A stretch of 64,000 nt of DNA from Nitrospina sp052156635 (GCF_052156635.1 NZ_JBQKUO010000003.1:434001-498000); one strand, 5' to 3'; positions 7,730-16,996 are shown, numbered from the stretch's first letter. A program made the numbers and translations. The notes: a model not told the origin generated them from the sequence alone.

Positions 7730-10700
7730 ATGAGTACGATTTCAGTGCAGTCCCTTTCCCGGGAAATCCGCGACCAGGTGCGGCAGGTGGTGCTGAACGC
7801 CAGCGAGCCGATCGCCCCGTTCTGGCCCATGCGGACGATGGTGGCGCAGAACCCGCTGCACGGACTGGAATACCTGCCGTTCGATGAGGCGGTGCGCAAG
7901 GGCAGGGACCTGCTGGGCGGCAACGGCTACCTCGCCAACGACGAATACCGACAGTTTCACCGCAACGGCCGCATCACCCAAAAAAGTTTCGAGCGCGCGT
8001 TCTCCCGCGCCGGGCCCCGCGCCGACGGGCGGGTTCCTTTAGAGATAGGAAAGCGCGCGGTGGCGCCGGAAGAGGTCTGGCAACTGCACGTGCTGTACGG
8101 CTTCGAGGCGTTGCCGCCGCCGCTTCTGGATTGGGAGCTGGGCGGAGGCGGGGCCACCCGGCAATTCCGGGCCGACCTGCCCGAAGCCTCCCGCCAGCGC
8201 ATCATCGAAAAACACATCACCGGATGCCCGCCCGGCGCGCATCCGCAGGCAACCTGCCTGACACAGTTATGGGAAAGCGTCACCGCCGCCCTCGAGCTAA
8301 CTGAATCTTCCCCTGCCGCATCCCCCACCTCCGGGAACACACAATCACAAACAACCGAATCCATTTCCCTGTCGCCGCAACGCACCCTGAGCGACTGGGT
8401 GGACCGCCTTGCCGGAAGCGGGGTGGTCGAGGAAGTCAACAACCAGCTCATCAAATGGGTGGCGGCGTTCCTCGATGAAGGGTTGTCCGGCTGGCCCATG
8501 CCCGGCCGGGAAAAAGGGTTCTACCACGCCTGGCGCGACCTCGCGCCGGATGATTTTTCGGCGCGGCTGATCGGCATCAAGGACTTCTCCAGAAAAGTGC
8601 GCGGTCTTCCGGAAGCGGCGGAGGACGCCATCCTTTCCAGCCTGCACCGGCTGAACGTTCCCGAAGCGCAGTGGAAGGATTACCTCGCGCGGCAACTGTC
8701 GCTGCTGCCGGGCTGGACGCGCTACATCCGGTGGCTCGGCGAGCACCCGACGTACCACGCGCAACAGAAACACCCCATCGACACGACGCAGTACCTGGCG
8801 GTGCGCCTGTTCTACGAAGCGGAGCTGGTGCACAACCGGTGCCGGCAGGAATGGGGGATCGATGGCACGGTTGCGGCGCTGACCGATTACTGGAAGGAGC
8901 GGCCCGAAGAATACCGCGAGCGGATGGGTCACGATGCGCACGCCGCCGACCCGGTCAAAGAGACGTTGTGCCGGGATGCGTGGCGGCTGTTCCACCTGGC
9001 GCAGTTCCTCGAGTTGACGCCGGAAGACGTTCGCGGCCTTTCCCCGGCCGACGCCCGGACGCTTTTGCAGTGGCTGGACGAGTTTCCTTCGGATCGGCAT
9101 GGGCGGGTGTGGATCGAGGCGTACGAAGATTCTTTTCGCGAGACCATACTGGGGAAAATCGCCAGGCACCGCGGCACGGTGGCCGAACCGGAAACGCGTC
9201 CCCATGCGCAACTGGTGTTTTGCATCGACGTGCGTTCGGAATCGTTCCGCCGCCATGTTGAAGCGCAGGGTCCTTACGAAACGTTCGGGTTCGCGGGTTT
9301 CTTTGGCATTCCCATCAATCACCAGCCTTTCGATTGCGACCAACGCGCGTCCCTGTGCCCGGTGCTGTTGACCCCCAACCATGCGGTGATGGAAACACCG
9401 CGGCCGGGAGAAGTCGCGGCGCTGGAAAAGTATTCTTCCAATACCCGCTGGGGCCGGCTGGGTCATCATTTCTTTCATGACATGAAGCACCATCCCATCG
9501 GGTCGATGATGGTGATCGATGCGCTGGGATTCTTTTTCAGCCTGGGGCTGGTGGGCAAGACCCTGCTTCGCAAATCGTTTCGCGCGCTCACCTCCGCCAT
9601 CGGGAAGGGGCTGACGTACCGGGTTCCCACGCGCGTCACGATATCCGCGCCGGCCGATCCCCAAAGCCCGCGTGCAGGAGAAGTGGCCGGGGACGGAATC
9701 CCGGACGGGCTGGCCGCGGGGTTTTCCCTCACCGAGCGGGCGACGTTCATCGAAAACGGGTTGCGCGCCATGGGGCTGACGCGAAACTTCGCGCGGCTGG
9801 TTTGTCTTTGCGGGCATGGCAGTGAGACGGACAACAATCCCTATTACGGCGCGCTGGATTGCGGGGCCTGCGGCGGAAAGCCGGGCGATGCCAACGCGCG
9901 CGTGTTTGCGGCGATGGCGAACGAACCGGAGGTCCGGCGCATCCTGAAGGAAAAGGGATTGCCGGTTCCCGATGACACGTGGTTCCTGCCGGGCAAACAC
10001 AACACGACGACGGACCGCGTCGAGTTTTACGACCTGGAGGAATTGCCCGGTTCGCACCGGGACGACCTGCGGGCGTTGCAGGAGGATCTCGAAAAAGCCG
10101 GCGCGATGCAGGCGCTGGAGCGATGCCGCCGCATACCCCGTGCGCCGACGGAGATTTCTCCCGAACAGGCGTTTGATCATGTGGACGCGCGCAGTTGCGA
10201 CTGGGCGAATCCCCGGCCGGAATGGGGACTGGCGGGCAATGGCGCGTTCATCATTGCAAGGCGAATGCGGACCAAGGGACTGGACCTGGGCGGGCGCGCC
10301 TTCCTGCATTCTTACGATCCGGTTGCGGACCCGCAGGGCGCCATCCTCGAAAAGATCATGACGGCACCGCTGATTGTCGGCGAGTGGATCAACACCGGCT
10401 ACTATTTTTCCGCGGTCGATCCCTGGAAGCATGGAAGCGGCAGCAAGGTGCTGCACAATGTCGTCGGCGGTGTGGGGATCATGCTGGGAGCCCAGAGCGA
10501 TTTGCAGATGGGGTTTCCATTGCAAACCGTCAACAACGGGGACGCTCATTACCATGAACCGATGCGGCTGCTGGCCATCATCGAACAGGCGCCGGACGTG
10601 ATTTCATCGATCATTCAAAAGCACGCGATCCTTCAGCAGCTGCTTCACAATCAATGGCTGAACCTGGTGGCCATGGATCCGAACACGCAGGAGTTTCATC

Positions 10701-10744
10701 GGTACAATCCGGATGCAACGTGGGAGGCGATACACGATCTCTGA
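7730..10744 (+). CDS. dabA: DabA-type inorganic carbon transporter subunit (DUF2309)
   Basis: Large cytoplasmic zinc protein of 1004 residues. With a membrane antiporter-like partner, DabA is thought to hydrate CO2 to bicarbonate one-way, driven by an ion gradient. The four beta-carbonic-anhydrase-like zinc ligands are present: Cys498 and Asp500 in LVFCIDVRSE, His696 in LCGHGSETDNNP, and Cys711 in LDCGACGG. The Cys-x-Asp and 15-residue His-Cys spacings match Halothiobacillus DabA (C351, D353, H524, C539, from memory). Other family blocks are FWPMRTMVAQNPLHGLE at the N-terminus and LQTVNNGDAHYHEPMRL near the C-terminus. It is longer than most members (about 800-1000). A 5-codon frame at 7716-7733 overlaps its ATG (ATGA), possibly aiding initiation, as the Shine-Dalgarno is weak. 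Confidence 0.93.
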   Translation: MSTISVQSLSREIRDQVRQVVLNASEPIAPFWPMRTMVAQNPLHGLEYLPFDEAVRKGRDLLGGNGYLANDEYRQFHRNGRITQKSFERAFSRAGPRADGRVPLEIGKRAVAPEEVWQLHVLYGFEALPPPLLDWELGGGGATRQFRADLPEASRQRIIEKHITGCPPGAHPQATCLTQLWESVTAALELTESSPAASPTSGNTQSQTTESISLSPQRTLSDWVDRLAGSGVVEEVNNQLIKWVAAFLDEGLSGWPMPGREKGFYHAWRDLAPDDFSARLIGIKDFSRKVRGLPEAAEDAILSSLHRLNVPEAQWKDYLARQLSLLPGWTRYIRWLGEHPTYHAQQKHPIDTTQYLAVRLFYEAELVHNRCRQEWGIDGTVAALTDYWKERPEEYRERMGHDAHAADPVKETLCRDAWRLFHLAQFLELTPEDVRGLSPADARTLLQWLDEFPSDRHGRVWIEAYEDSFRETILGKIARHRGTVAEPETRPHAQLVFCIDVRSESFRRHVEAQGPYETFGFAGFFGIPINHQPFDCDQRASLCPVLLTPNHAVMETPRPGEVAALEKYSSNTRWGRLGHHFFHDMKHHPIGSMMVIDALGFFFSLGLVGKTLLRKSFRALTSAIGKGLTYRVPTRVTISAPADPQSPRAGEVAGDGIPDGLAAGFSLTERATFIENGLRAMGLTRNFARLVCLCGHGSETDNNPYYGALDCGACGGKPGDANARVFAAMANEPEVRRILKEKGLPVPDDTWFLPGKHNTTTDRVEFYDLEELPGSHRDDLRALQEDLEKAGAMQALERCRRIPRAPTEISPEQAFDHVDARSCDWANPRPEWGLAGNGAFIIARRMRTKGLDLGGRAFLHSYDPVADPQGAILEKIMTAPLIVGEWINTGYYFSAVDPWKHGSGSKVLHNVVGGVGIMLGAQSDLQMGFPLQTVNNGDAHYHEPMRLLAIIEQAPDVISSIIQKHAILQQLLHNQWLNLVAMDPNTQEFHRYNPDATWEAIHDL

Positions 10745-10776
10745 TTCGACATCCATTGAAGACAAGCTCAAGGACT

Positions 10777-10806
10777 TTGACAGGAACGCAGACGATTCAC
10801 TCTATA
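10777..10806 (+). promoter_or_regulatory. possible internal promoter ahead of the Mrp-like genes
   Basis: A perfect TTGACA (10777-10782) is followed after 18 nt by TCTATA (10801-10806) in the 134-nt gap between dabA and mrpE, the only sizeable gap before the tightly packed antiporter genes. The -10 is weak. Confidence 0.35.
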
Positions 10807-10878
10807 TCTACGGTTGGTTCTTTATAAGATGAAGCGAATACACTGACACCCGGCGGAATACACGCATCGGATACCTTT

Positions 10879-11385
10879 ATGTCATCTCGACTCAGGCCTA
10901 TATCATTCGGATTCCTTTTCTTCAAATCCATGGCCCTGTTTGTGTTCTGGGTGATGCTGTCCGCCAGCTTCGAATGGGTTCACCTTGGATTGGGACTGGT
11001 CCTTTCCGTGGCCGTGGCCTGGGTGAACGCGGGCCACTCCTCCTTTGTCCCGAAATTTCGGATATGGCCCCGAATCCTCCTGTACCTTCCATGGCTGTTT
11101 TACAAAATCGTTCAAAGCAGCCTTCATTTGTCCAGGCTCATTTTGCACCCCGCGCTTCCCATTTCACCTCAATTGATTCGCGTGGAGTCGAAACTGCGTC
11201 ACCACGGCGCGGTGGTGCTTCTGGGTAACTCCATCACGTTGACCCCCGGGACCATTACGGTGGAGGTGGACCGCAACAACCTCATTGTCCACGCGATGGA
11301 TGATGTTCTAGCCGAAGACGTTCAAAGCAAGCAAATCGAATCGAAAATCGCAGATATTTTTAAAGACGAAGATTCTGACTTATGA
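10879..11385 (+). CDS. mrpE: Mrp/Mnh cation antiporter subunit E-like protein
   Basis: A 168-residue membrane subunit of an Mrp-type complex. Two or three N-terminal membrane helices (about 10-60) are followed by the family's cytoplasmic half, with the hallmark ALPISPQLIRVESKLRHHGAV and LLGNSITLTPGTITVEVD blocks of MnhE/MrpE. Such subunits are structural or assembly parts of multisubunit Na+/H+ antiporters; the same family accompanies membrane-bound hydrogenases. Its stop overlaps the next ATG by 4 nt (ATGA at 11382-11385), so translation is coupled to mrpF. It is the first of nine consecutive antiporter/complex-I-like genes downstream of dabA. Confidence 0.9.
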   Translation: MSSRLRPISFGFLFFKSMALFVFWVMLSASFEWVHLGLGLVLSVAVAWVNAGHSSFVPKFRIWPRILLYLPWLFYKIVQSSLHLSRLILHPALPISPQLIRVESKLRHHGAVVLLGNSITLTPGTITVEVDRNNLIVHAMDDVLAEDVQSKQIESKIADIFKDEDSDL

Positions 11386-11648
11386 CAACGTTTCTTTTCA
11401 GTGTTCTGGTGGTGCTGGCGGTGCTCATTGGCGCGTATCTGTACCGCGTTCTGCAAGGCCCCACCATTTTTGACCGCGTGCTGGGCCTCAACGGCATTTC
11501 CACCAAGGCGATCATTCTGCTCATTGTCATCGGGATGTATCTGGAACGGGTCGAAATGTTCATCGACATCTCGACCGGGTACGCTCTGCTGAATCTGGTC
11601 GGTGCGCTGGCCGTGGCCAAATACCTGGAGCAAAGGGGGATTCCGTAG
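11382..11648 (+). CDS. mrpF: Mrp/Mnh antiporter subunit F-like protein
   Basis: An 88-residue protein with three predicted membrane helices and the MrpF/MnhF core YRVLQGPTIFDRVLGLNGISTKAI (residues about 21-44), the conserved G-P-x-x-x-DR loop of this family. It ends in VGALAVAKYLEQRG, also typical. It overlaps mrpE by 4 nt and is separated from mrpG by one base. It is predicted to sit in the peripheral antiporter module with E and G. Confidence 0.92.
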   Translation: MTTFLFSVLVVLAVLIGAYLYRVLQGPTIFDRVLGLNGISTKAIILLIVIGMYLERVEMFIDISTGYALLNLVGALAVAKYLEQRGIP

Positions 11649-11649
11649 C

Positions 11650-11949
11650 ATGGACATTTTTTCGATCGTTTTCATAGTAGCGGGATTGTTTTTCCTGGTC
11701 GTCGCCGCGATCGGGGTGATCCGGTTGCCCGACGTGTTCAGTCGTTCACACGCCGTATCGCTGACCGATTCCCTGGGGGCGTTTCTGGTGTTGATCGGCA
11801 TTGCCTTTCATGAAGGGCCGGACAAAAACTCGATGAAAATCATGGTCGTGCTGGCCCTGCTGTATATCCAGAACCCGGTCATCGCCCATGCCACGGTCCG
11901 CGCGGCTCTCCGGTCCGGCTTGAAACCCTGGAAAAAGGAGAGCTCATGA
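11650..11949 (+). CDS. mrpG: Mrp/Mnh antiporter subunit G-like protein
   Basis: A 99-residue protein with three predicted helices. The pattern FFLVVAAIGVIRLPDVFSRSHAVSLTDSLGAFLVLIG matches MrpG/MnhG (GxxRxPDxxxRxHAxxxxxTLG). The start is set at the ATG at 11650, one base after the mrpF stop; a frame extending back to 11602 lies inside mrpF and lacks family sequence. The stop overlaps the next ATG by 4 nt (11946-11949). Confidence 0.92.
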   Translation: MDIFSIVFIVAGLFFLVVAAIGVIRLPDVFSRSHAVSLTDSLGAFLVLIGIAFHEGPDKNSMKIMVVLALLYIQNPVIAHATVRAALRSGLKPWKKESS

Positions 11950-12476
11950 TATATTCATTTGATATCCTTTTGCTCATTCTTCTGATTGCCACGGCCGCCG
12001 GCGCCATCCTGGTCAAGGATTTGATGAGTGCCGTCCTGCTTCTGGGCTCTTACAGTTTTTTCCTGTCGCTGGTATGGGGATTGCTCGGAGCGGTGGACGT
12101 CGCCTTCGTGGAAGCCGTCGTGGGGGCCGGTCTGGCAACGGTTCTTTTTCTACTGACCCTGTTCGGCACCGCGCCCAAAGACACCCGGCTTCGCCGCCCT
12201 CCCCCTTCTTTAACCACGCTGATCGTTTTTCCCCTCCTGGGAATTCTTCTGCTTTACGGCGCGATTGACCTGCCTCAATTCAGGAACCCGAATTCTCCGG
12301 CGAGTGTTCACATTTCACCGACGTACATCGAGCAGAGCTATCAGGACACCCACACCCCGAATGTTGTGACGGCGGTGCTGATGGACTACCGATCGCTCGA
12401 TACGATGATCGAAACCGTTGTGATTTTTGCGGCGGGCATTGCCTGCGCTTTACTGCTTAGGAGACATGCAAAATGA
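11946..12476 (+). CDS. MbhD/MbhE-type subunit (MrpA C-terminal domain as a separate protein)
   Basis: A 176-residue membrane protein of about five helices. Residues about 1-75 match the DUF4040/MbhD domain (LMSAVLLLGSYSFFLSLVWGLLGAVDVAFVEAVVGAG), which in standard Mrp systems is fused to the end of MrpA. Residues about 130-175 (PNVVTAVLMDYRSLDTMIETVVIFAA) match the MbhE/MrpA tail. So the usual MrpA is split here: its C-terminal part is this gene and its large ND5-like part is the gene at 14771. It is coupled to both neighbours by 4-nt ATGA overlaps. The acidic residues in DVAFVEAV are likely part of the ion path, as in Mrp and Mbh complexes. Confidence 0.87.
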   Translation: MIYSFDILLLILLIATAAGAILVKDLMSAVLLLGSYSFFLSLVWGLLGAVDVAFVEAVVGAGLATVLFLLTLFGTAPKDTRLRRPPPSLTTLIVFPLLGILLLYGAIDLPQFRNPNSPASVHISPTYIEQSYQDTHTPNVVTAVLMDYRSLDTMIETVVIFAAGIACALLLRRHAK

Positions 12477-12925
12477 TACGGCCCCATGACAGCATTATCG
12501 TTCAGACCCTGGGACGGTTCCTCATTCCGGTGGTTCAGATTTTCGGCTTGTATGTGTTGTTCTTTGGACAATACGGACCGGGGGGAGGTTTTGTAGGCGG
12601 GGTGATCCTGGGCACGGGGATGATCCTGTCGGTTCTGATTTTTGGACATGATGCCTCCCGGAGCGAATTAGCGAAAAAGATTTTGCACGGGGACGGCGTC
12701 GGGATGCTGATTTATGCAGGGGTGGGAGGCCTGTGCATGATTGGCGGTGGAGAGTTTCTCAATTACGCGAACCTGGAAATTCCGGGTCTCGAGACCGCCT
12801 CCCGCAGGTCGTTGGGAATCGTGCTGACCCAAATCGGCGTGGCCATCGATGTTGCGGTGACCGCCGTTTCCATTGTGTTCAGTCTGTCCGCCGAAGAGAT
12901 CATTGAGGACTCCATCAATGTTTGA
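12473..12925 (+). CDS. mrpB: Mrp/Mnh antiporter subunit B-like protein
   Basis: A 150-residue protein with four predicted membrane helices. The N-terminal signature is that of MrpB/MnhB: QTLGRFLIPVVQIFGLYVLFFGQYGPGGGFVGGVILG, where the GPGGGFxGG loop is diagnostic. The C-terminus, IGVAIDVAVTAVSIVFSLS, also fits. It overlaps the preceding gene by 4 nt and the mrpC start by 8 nt. It is part of the antiporter-like membrane arm. Confidence 0.92.
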   Translation: MIRPHDSIIVQTLGRFLIPVVQIFGLYVLFFGQYGPGGGFVGGVILGTGMILSVLIFGHDASRSELAKKILHGDGVGMLIYAGVGGLCMIGGGEFLNYANLEIPGLETASRRSLGIVLTQIGVAIDVAVTAVSIVFSLSAEEIIEDSINV

Positions 12926-13295
12926 CGCCTTGCTTGCCGTCTTCCAGCGGCCCAATTTTATAACGTTTGTCATTATTTTCCTGTGGGGCTTTTTCATCAT
13001 GATCACGCGGTACAACCTCATCAAGAAACTGATCGGGATGTACCTGGTGCAAACCAGCGTGATTTTTTTCCTGGTGTCCATCAGCGCGAAGAAGGGTGCG
13101 ACGGCTCCGGTTCTCCTGTCGGTCACGGAGCCGGTGCAGGCAGTCGATTACGTGAACCCGCTGCCTCATGTCCTGACATTGACGGCCATTGTGGTTGGCG
13201 TGGCGATCCAGGGAGTGGGATTGGCCTTGTGCGCGGCGATTTATCGAAAGTATGGAAGCCTGGACGAAGAAAAAATCCTTGAGAAACTAGAATGA
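12918..13295 (+). CDS. mrpC: Mrp/Mnh antiporter subunit C-like protein (NuoK family)
   Basis: A 125-residue protein with three predicted membrane helices and the NuoK/MrpC pattern, including NLIKKLIGMYLVQTSVIFFLV and DYVNPLPHVLTLTAIVVGVAIQGVGLALC, where PLPxxLxLTAIVIGxA is the MrpC/MnhC signature. The ATG at 12918 was preferred over an upstream in-frame start at 12873 because that extension is the wrong frame of mrpB and lacks family sequence. It overlaps mrpD by 4 nt. Confidence 0.92.
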   Translation: MFDALLAVFQRPNFITFVIIFLWGFFIMITRYNLIKKLIGMYLVQTSVIFFLVSISAKKGATAPVLLSVTEPVQAVDYVNPLPHVLTLTAIVVGVAIQGVGLALCAAIYRKYGSLDEEKILEKLE

Positions 13296-14761
13296 GCCAC
13301 CAACTTCCAGCAATTCTGTTTCTTCTCCCCTTGTTCGCGGCCATCTCCATGCCGATGGTTTGCCTCAAGCACCGTCATTGGAGCTGGTTCATTTCCGTAT
13401 CCGTCCTCGCGGCCATGGTACCGATCTCCATCCTGAATCTCCACAACGTCGTCCATCATGGGGAAATCCGGTATATGTTCAGTGGGTGGACGGCGCCTCT
13501 CGGCATTGAGTGGGTGGCGGATGGACTGGCCAGTGTCATTTTGGTGCTGTTGAGTGCGCTGGGTTTGCTGGGCGTGTTGTTCACCGGTTCCACTTGCCCG
13601 CAGGCTCTGGAGGGCCGCATTGTTCATTATTACACGATGATCATGCTCCTGGTCTCCGCCCTGACCGGCATTGTATTTGCCGGAGACCTGTTCAATATTT
13701 TCGTGTTTCTGGAAGTCGCTTCCATCTCAAGTTACGCACTGGTGGGAGTCGCCGGGGGAAGAGCGCTGTTTGCCTCCTTCCGCTATCTGATTCTGGGAAC
13801 CCTGGGCGGTTCCCTATATCTGTTGGGAGTGGGTTATTTCTATGCGTTGAGCGGCACACTGAATATGGCCGACATGGCCGGACGGCTTTCGCTGTTGCTC
13901 AGCTCGAAAGCCCTGGTGAGCGGACTGCTTTTCATGTTCATCGGACTGGGTATCAAGATGGCCATGGTCCCGTTTCATTCCTGGATGCCCGAAGCCTACA
14001 CCTACGCGCCCGAGTCCATCACCCCCATCCTGGCTCCACTCGTCACAAAAGTAGCGCTGCTGGTTTGGATCAGAATCATTTACTGGGTCCTGAATGCATC
14101 CATTGTTGTGAATACCATCCCGATATTGATGCTGGTGGCGGTGGTCGGGGCCCTGGCGGCGGTCATAGGCGCGAGCCTGGCCCTGGCCCAGCGGGACCTC
14201 AAAATGATGTTCGCCTATGGCGGGATTTCGCACATCGGCATCATCCTCATTGGAATCGGGCAGGGCAACCAAACGGGATTTGCCGGAGGTATCTTTTATT
14301 TGATGAACGATGCCGTGATGCAGGCGGCCCTGTTTTTTCTGGCCGGCGTGGCGTTTTTCCTTTATGGAGTCAAAACCATCGACGACCTCGGGCGAATTGG
14401 AAAACAAACTCCCTGGCTCACCGGTTCTTTGATCATCATAGCCATGGGCATGATTGGCCTGCCGCCAACCGGGGGATTTTTTGGAAAATGGTACATCATT
14501 CTGGGAGCACTGGAAGCGGGCGATTATGTTTCCGTCGCCGCGGTACTGCTCTCCACCCTTTTGACACTTGCCTATTTCGTCAAACTGTTTGAACGCATTT
14601 TTCGCCAGTCTTCAACCCGATTGGAAATTCAATCCAAAGAAGTCCCCATCTCATTCAAACTGAGTCTGGGAGTGACGTCTGCGGCTATCCTGATTCTGGG
14701 TTTGTTCAGCGCACCCATCGTTCAACTTCTGTTGAACGAGGCCCTGCCACCGCGTCTTTGA
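13292..14761 (+). CDS. mrpD: Mrp subunit D-like proton-translocating antiporter protein (ND2/NuoN type)
   Basis: A 489-residue, 14-helix antiporter-like subunit of the NuoL/M/N superfamily (Proton_antipo_M). The key helix-5 glutamate is Glu141 in NIFVFLEVASISSYAL. Lysine/histidine positions of the broken helices are visible in LGIKMAMVPFHSWMPEAYTYAPESITPILAPLVTKVALL and YGGISHIGIILIG. It should carry protons or sodium across the membrane as one of three pump-like channels of this complex. Spacing to the next gene is 9 nt, with GAGGGG just upstream of its ATG. Confidence 0.93.
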   Translation: MSHQLPAILFLLPLFAAISMPMVCLKHRHWSWFISVSVLAAMVPISILNLHNVVHHGEIRYMFSGWTAPLGIEWVADGLASVILVLLSALGLLGVLFTGSTCPQALEGRIVHYYTMIMLLVSALTGIVFAGDLFNIFVFLEVASISSYALVGVAGGRALFASFRYLILGTLGGSLYLLGVGYFYALSGTLNMADMAGRLSLLLSSKALVSGLLFMFIGLGIKMAMVPFHSWMPEAYTYAPESITPILAPLVTKVALLVWIRIIYWVLNASIVVNTIPILMLVAVVGALAAVIGASLALAQRDLKMMFAYGGISHIGIILIGIGQGNQTGFAGGIFYLMNDAVMQAALFFLAGVAFFLYGVKTIDDLGRIGKQTPWLTGSLIIIAMGMIGLPPTGGFFGKWYIILGALEAGDYVSVAAVLLSTLLTLAYFVKLFERIFRQSSTRLEIQSKEVPISFKLSLGVTSAAILILGLFSAPIVQLLLNEALPPRL

Positions 14762-14770
14762 GGGGATAAA

Positions 14771-16876
14771 ATGACACTTTTCGTTCTCATTCCTTTGCTT
14801 CCCCTCCTGGCGTCTCTCATTCTTCTGCTGGGAGGACGCCGTTGGGGCGAGAACAGTCACCGGATCGGGATTCCCGCCATCGCCATTTCCTTCGGACTAT
14901 CCGTTGCCGCTTTTATCGAGGTGATGAGGAATGGACCCTTCACCCTTTCTCTATACCGTCTCTTTCAATCCGGTGCCCTGACCATTGACTTGAACCTGTT
15001 TGTGGACCAGCTGACGGTGTTGCTTTTGCTCCTGGTCACGGGGGTGAGCACGATTGTGCATGTGTATTCCTCGCGTTACATGATTGGAGATTCCCGCTAC
15101 AACCGTTTTTTCGCCGTCATTGCGCTGTTTACCTTCTCCATGATCCTGCTGGTCATGAGCGGCAACCTTCTGATGTTGCTGGTCAGCTGGGAAGTGATGG
15201 GAATCTGTTCCTATTTATTGATTTCTCACGCCGCAGAACGGCCTCCCGCCTGCCGCGCCGCCACCAAAGCGTTTCTCGTGAACGCCGTTGCAGATGTCGG
15301 ATTCAGCTTCGGCGTCATCCTCACTTTTTTTACTTTTGGCACCCTCGACATCCAGACCATCCTTGCCCAGGCGGAGGGCATGCAGGACCATACCATCAAT
15401 ATACTGGCGTGGATGGATTTGGAACTGCACATCCATCCGGTAACGGTCATCCCCTTCTTCCTCTTTATGGGGGCGATGGGAAAATCGGCTCAAATTCCGT
15501 TTCACGTATGGCTGCCCTTTGCCATGGAGGCGCCCACTCCGGTATCGGCGCTCATTCATGCGGCCACCATGGTGAATGCCGGTCCTTTTTTGCTGGTTCG
15601 GTTGAGTCCGCTGATCGTTCTTTCTCCGCCCGCCATGGCCTTCATTGCCGTTATTGGCGTTGCCACCGCGGTCTTTGCCGGAATCGTTTCCCTGACCCAG
15701 TCGGACATCAAAAAGATTCTGGCCTATTCCACGATCAGCCAGATCGGGTTCATGGTGATGGCCTGCGGCCTGGGCGCGTTTGCGGTTGCGATTTTTCATC
15801 TTCTCGCCCACGGATGCTACAAGGCGTTCTTTTTTCTATCCACCGGCAACGCATTGCAGTCCGTGGAGCAACACCTTGAGCACGGTACGCATGAACACCC
15901 TGTCCACAGGGAAGGAATGGGAACTTTGTATGGCGGGGCTTTAATGCTCGCGTTGATCCCGCCGTTCGTATTGTTTTCCGGATCGTATGAAAACCTTTGG
16001 GGAGTCAGCGGGTTTGCTTCCGCTGCGATCGGGTTCAAAGTCATTGGCCTGATCACGGTGTTTGTGGCCTCTCAATATATTTTTAAAGGCGTCACCTCGC
16101 TTTTCGCCAACGGGCCAAAAACTTATGGATCCGCTACAGGACCCGATGGAGTGGAGCCCCAAACAGTTCGCCCCCGGTTTTATAACGCCCCCGTTCTAAC
16201 CGGCCTTTTTCTGGTTGCGGTAATTGGCGGCGGGTTGTTGATTCTGACCTGGAGCTGGTTCGCCGGCTTCCTTGCTCCGGCGTTGGCCTTTCCGTCGGTC
16301 CAAGTGGGAGAAGTTGCCGCCGGGCAGGGGTTCCCTTTTTGGCTTTTTGCTTCTCTTGCGGTGGCCGTGGCGGGATGGGTCCATGCCTGTTCAAGGCAGC
16401 TGCGAAATCAACATCAGTCCGCCAAAGCAAATGCGAGAACCCGCCGCCTGTATGTTCTGTTTTGGAATAAGGGGTATTTTGATGAAATCTATGACGCCTA
16501 TCTGGTAAGGCCGACCATCCGGCTCGCGCACTGGCTGTGGCGGAGGATCGACGTAAAAATCATCGATCAGTTTATCCATTCTATTGCGTATTTCTCCGTG
16601 TATTTCGCCAGGCTGCTGTGGCGGATCGTTGACATAAGGGTCATCGATCAATTCATCCATTCCATCGCAACTTATTCTGTGCGTTTTGCCAGGCTGCTGT
16701 GGCGAATTGTCGATATTCGCATGCTGGATCAAAGAGTGGAACGAGTCGCAGGTAAAATCGATGCTACGGGACAGTTACTGCAAGAGATGGAATCCCGTAC
16801 CATCCAGCGGCAATTATTGGTGATGATCTTTTGGTTGGGGGCCATGACGGGTTTGTTGTATTTCCTGGCTGTATGA
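14771..16876 (+). CDS. ND5/NuoL-like antiporter subunit (MrpA-N / DabB-like) with C-terminal triple repeat
   Basis: A 701-residue polytopic protein of the NuoL/MrpA family with the N-terminal NuoL-specific region followed by Proton_antipo_M. The conserved helix-5 glutamate is Glu141 in LVSWEVMGICSYLLI; GKSAQIPFHVWLPFAMEAPTPVSALIHAATMVNAG carries the broken-helix Lys/His and is highly conserved. After the last core helix (near residue 540) comes an unusual tail with three tandem 27-residue repeats (residues about 589-669), then a final helix near the C-terminus. In DAB systems the partner of DabA (DabB) is a protein of this superfamily, so this is the best DabB candidate here, although mrpD and the ND4-like gene are also possible. 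A 120-nt gap follows. Confidence 0.9.
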   Translation: MTLFVLIPLLPLLASLILLLGGRRWGENSHRIGIPAIAISFGLSVAAFIEVMRNGPFTLSLYRLFQSGALTIDLNLFVDQLTVLLLLLVTGVSTIVHVYSSRYMIGDSRYNRFFAVIALFTFSMILLVMSGNLLMLLVSWEVMGICSYLLISHAAERPPACRAATKAFLVNAVADVGFSFGVILTFFTFGTLDIQTILAQAEGMQDHTINILAWMDLELHIHPVTVIPFFLFMGAMGKSAQIPFHVWLPFAMEAPTPVSALIHAATMVNAGPFLLVRLSPLIVLSPPAMAFIAVIGVATAVFAGIVSLTQSDIKKILAYSTISQIGFMVMACGLGAFAVAIFHLLAHGCYKAFFFLSTGNALQSVEQHLEHGTHEHPVHREGMGTLYGGALMLALIPPFVLFSGSYENLWGVSGFASAAIGFKVIGLITVFVASQYIFKGVTSLFANGPKTYGSATGPDGVEPQTVRPRFYNAPVLTGLFLVAVIGGGLLILTWSWFAGFLAPALAFPSVQVGEVAAGQGFPFWLFASLAVAVAGWVHACSRQLRNQHQSAKANARTRRLYVLFWNKGYFDEIYDAYLVRPTIRLAHWLWRRIDVKIIDQFIHSIAYFSVYFARLLWRIVDIRVIDQFIHSIATYSVRFARLLWRIVDIRMLDQRVERVAGKIDATGQLLQEMESRTIQRQLLVMIFWLGAMTGLLYFLAV
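16535..16777 (+). repeat. three tandem 81-bp coding repeats in the ND5-like gene
   Basis: Units begin at CTGTGG at 16535, 16616 and 16697, exactly 81 bp (27 codons) apart. Units 1 and 2 encode nearly the same peptide (LWRRIDVKIIDQFIHSIAYFS and LWRIVDIRVIDQFIHSIATYS); unit 3 keeps LWRIVDIR.LDQ and then diverges. Each unit is an amphipathic helix with basic and aromatic edges, as expected for a lateral or membrane-surface helix. Confidence 0.9.
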
Positions 16877-16996
16877 AACCCCGGAGTGCGTCCCTGCAAT
16901 AAAAGGCAAACAGCTTGCGAGCGGCCCCGGAAAGGGCTCTCTCGCTAATTTGAAAATCCACAGGCTTGCAACTTCCTTGTGGCGGAGGTTTCTAAA

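Noticed and set aside
8345..10555. 736-codon open frame antisense to dabA
   Set aside because: It lies wholly opposite a gene with clear DabA motifs; its translation is rich in Arg/His/Pro without any family pattern, the usual shadow of GC-rich coding DNA.
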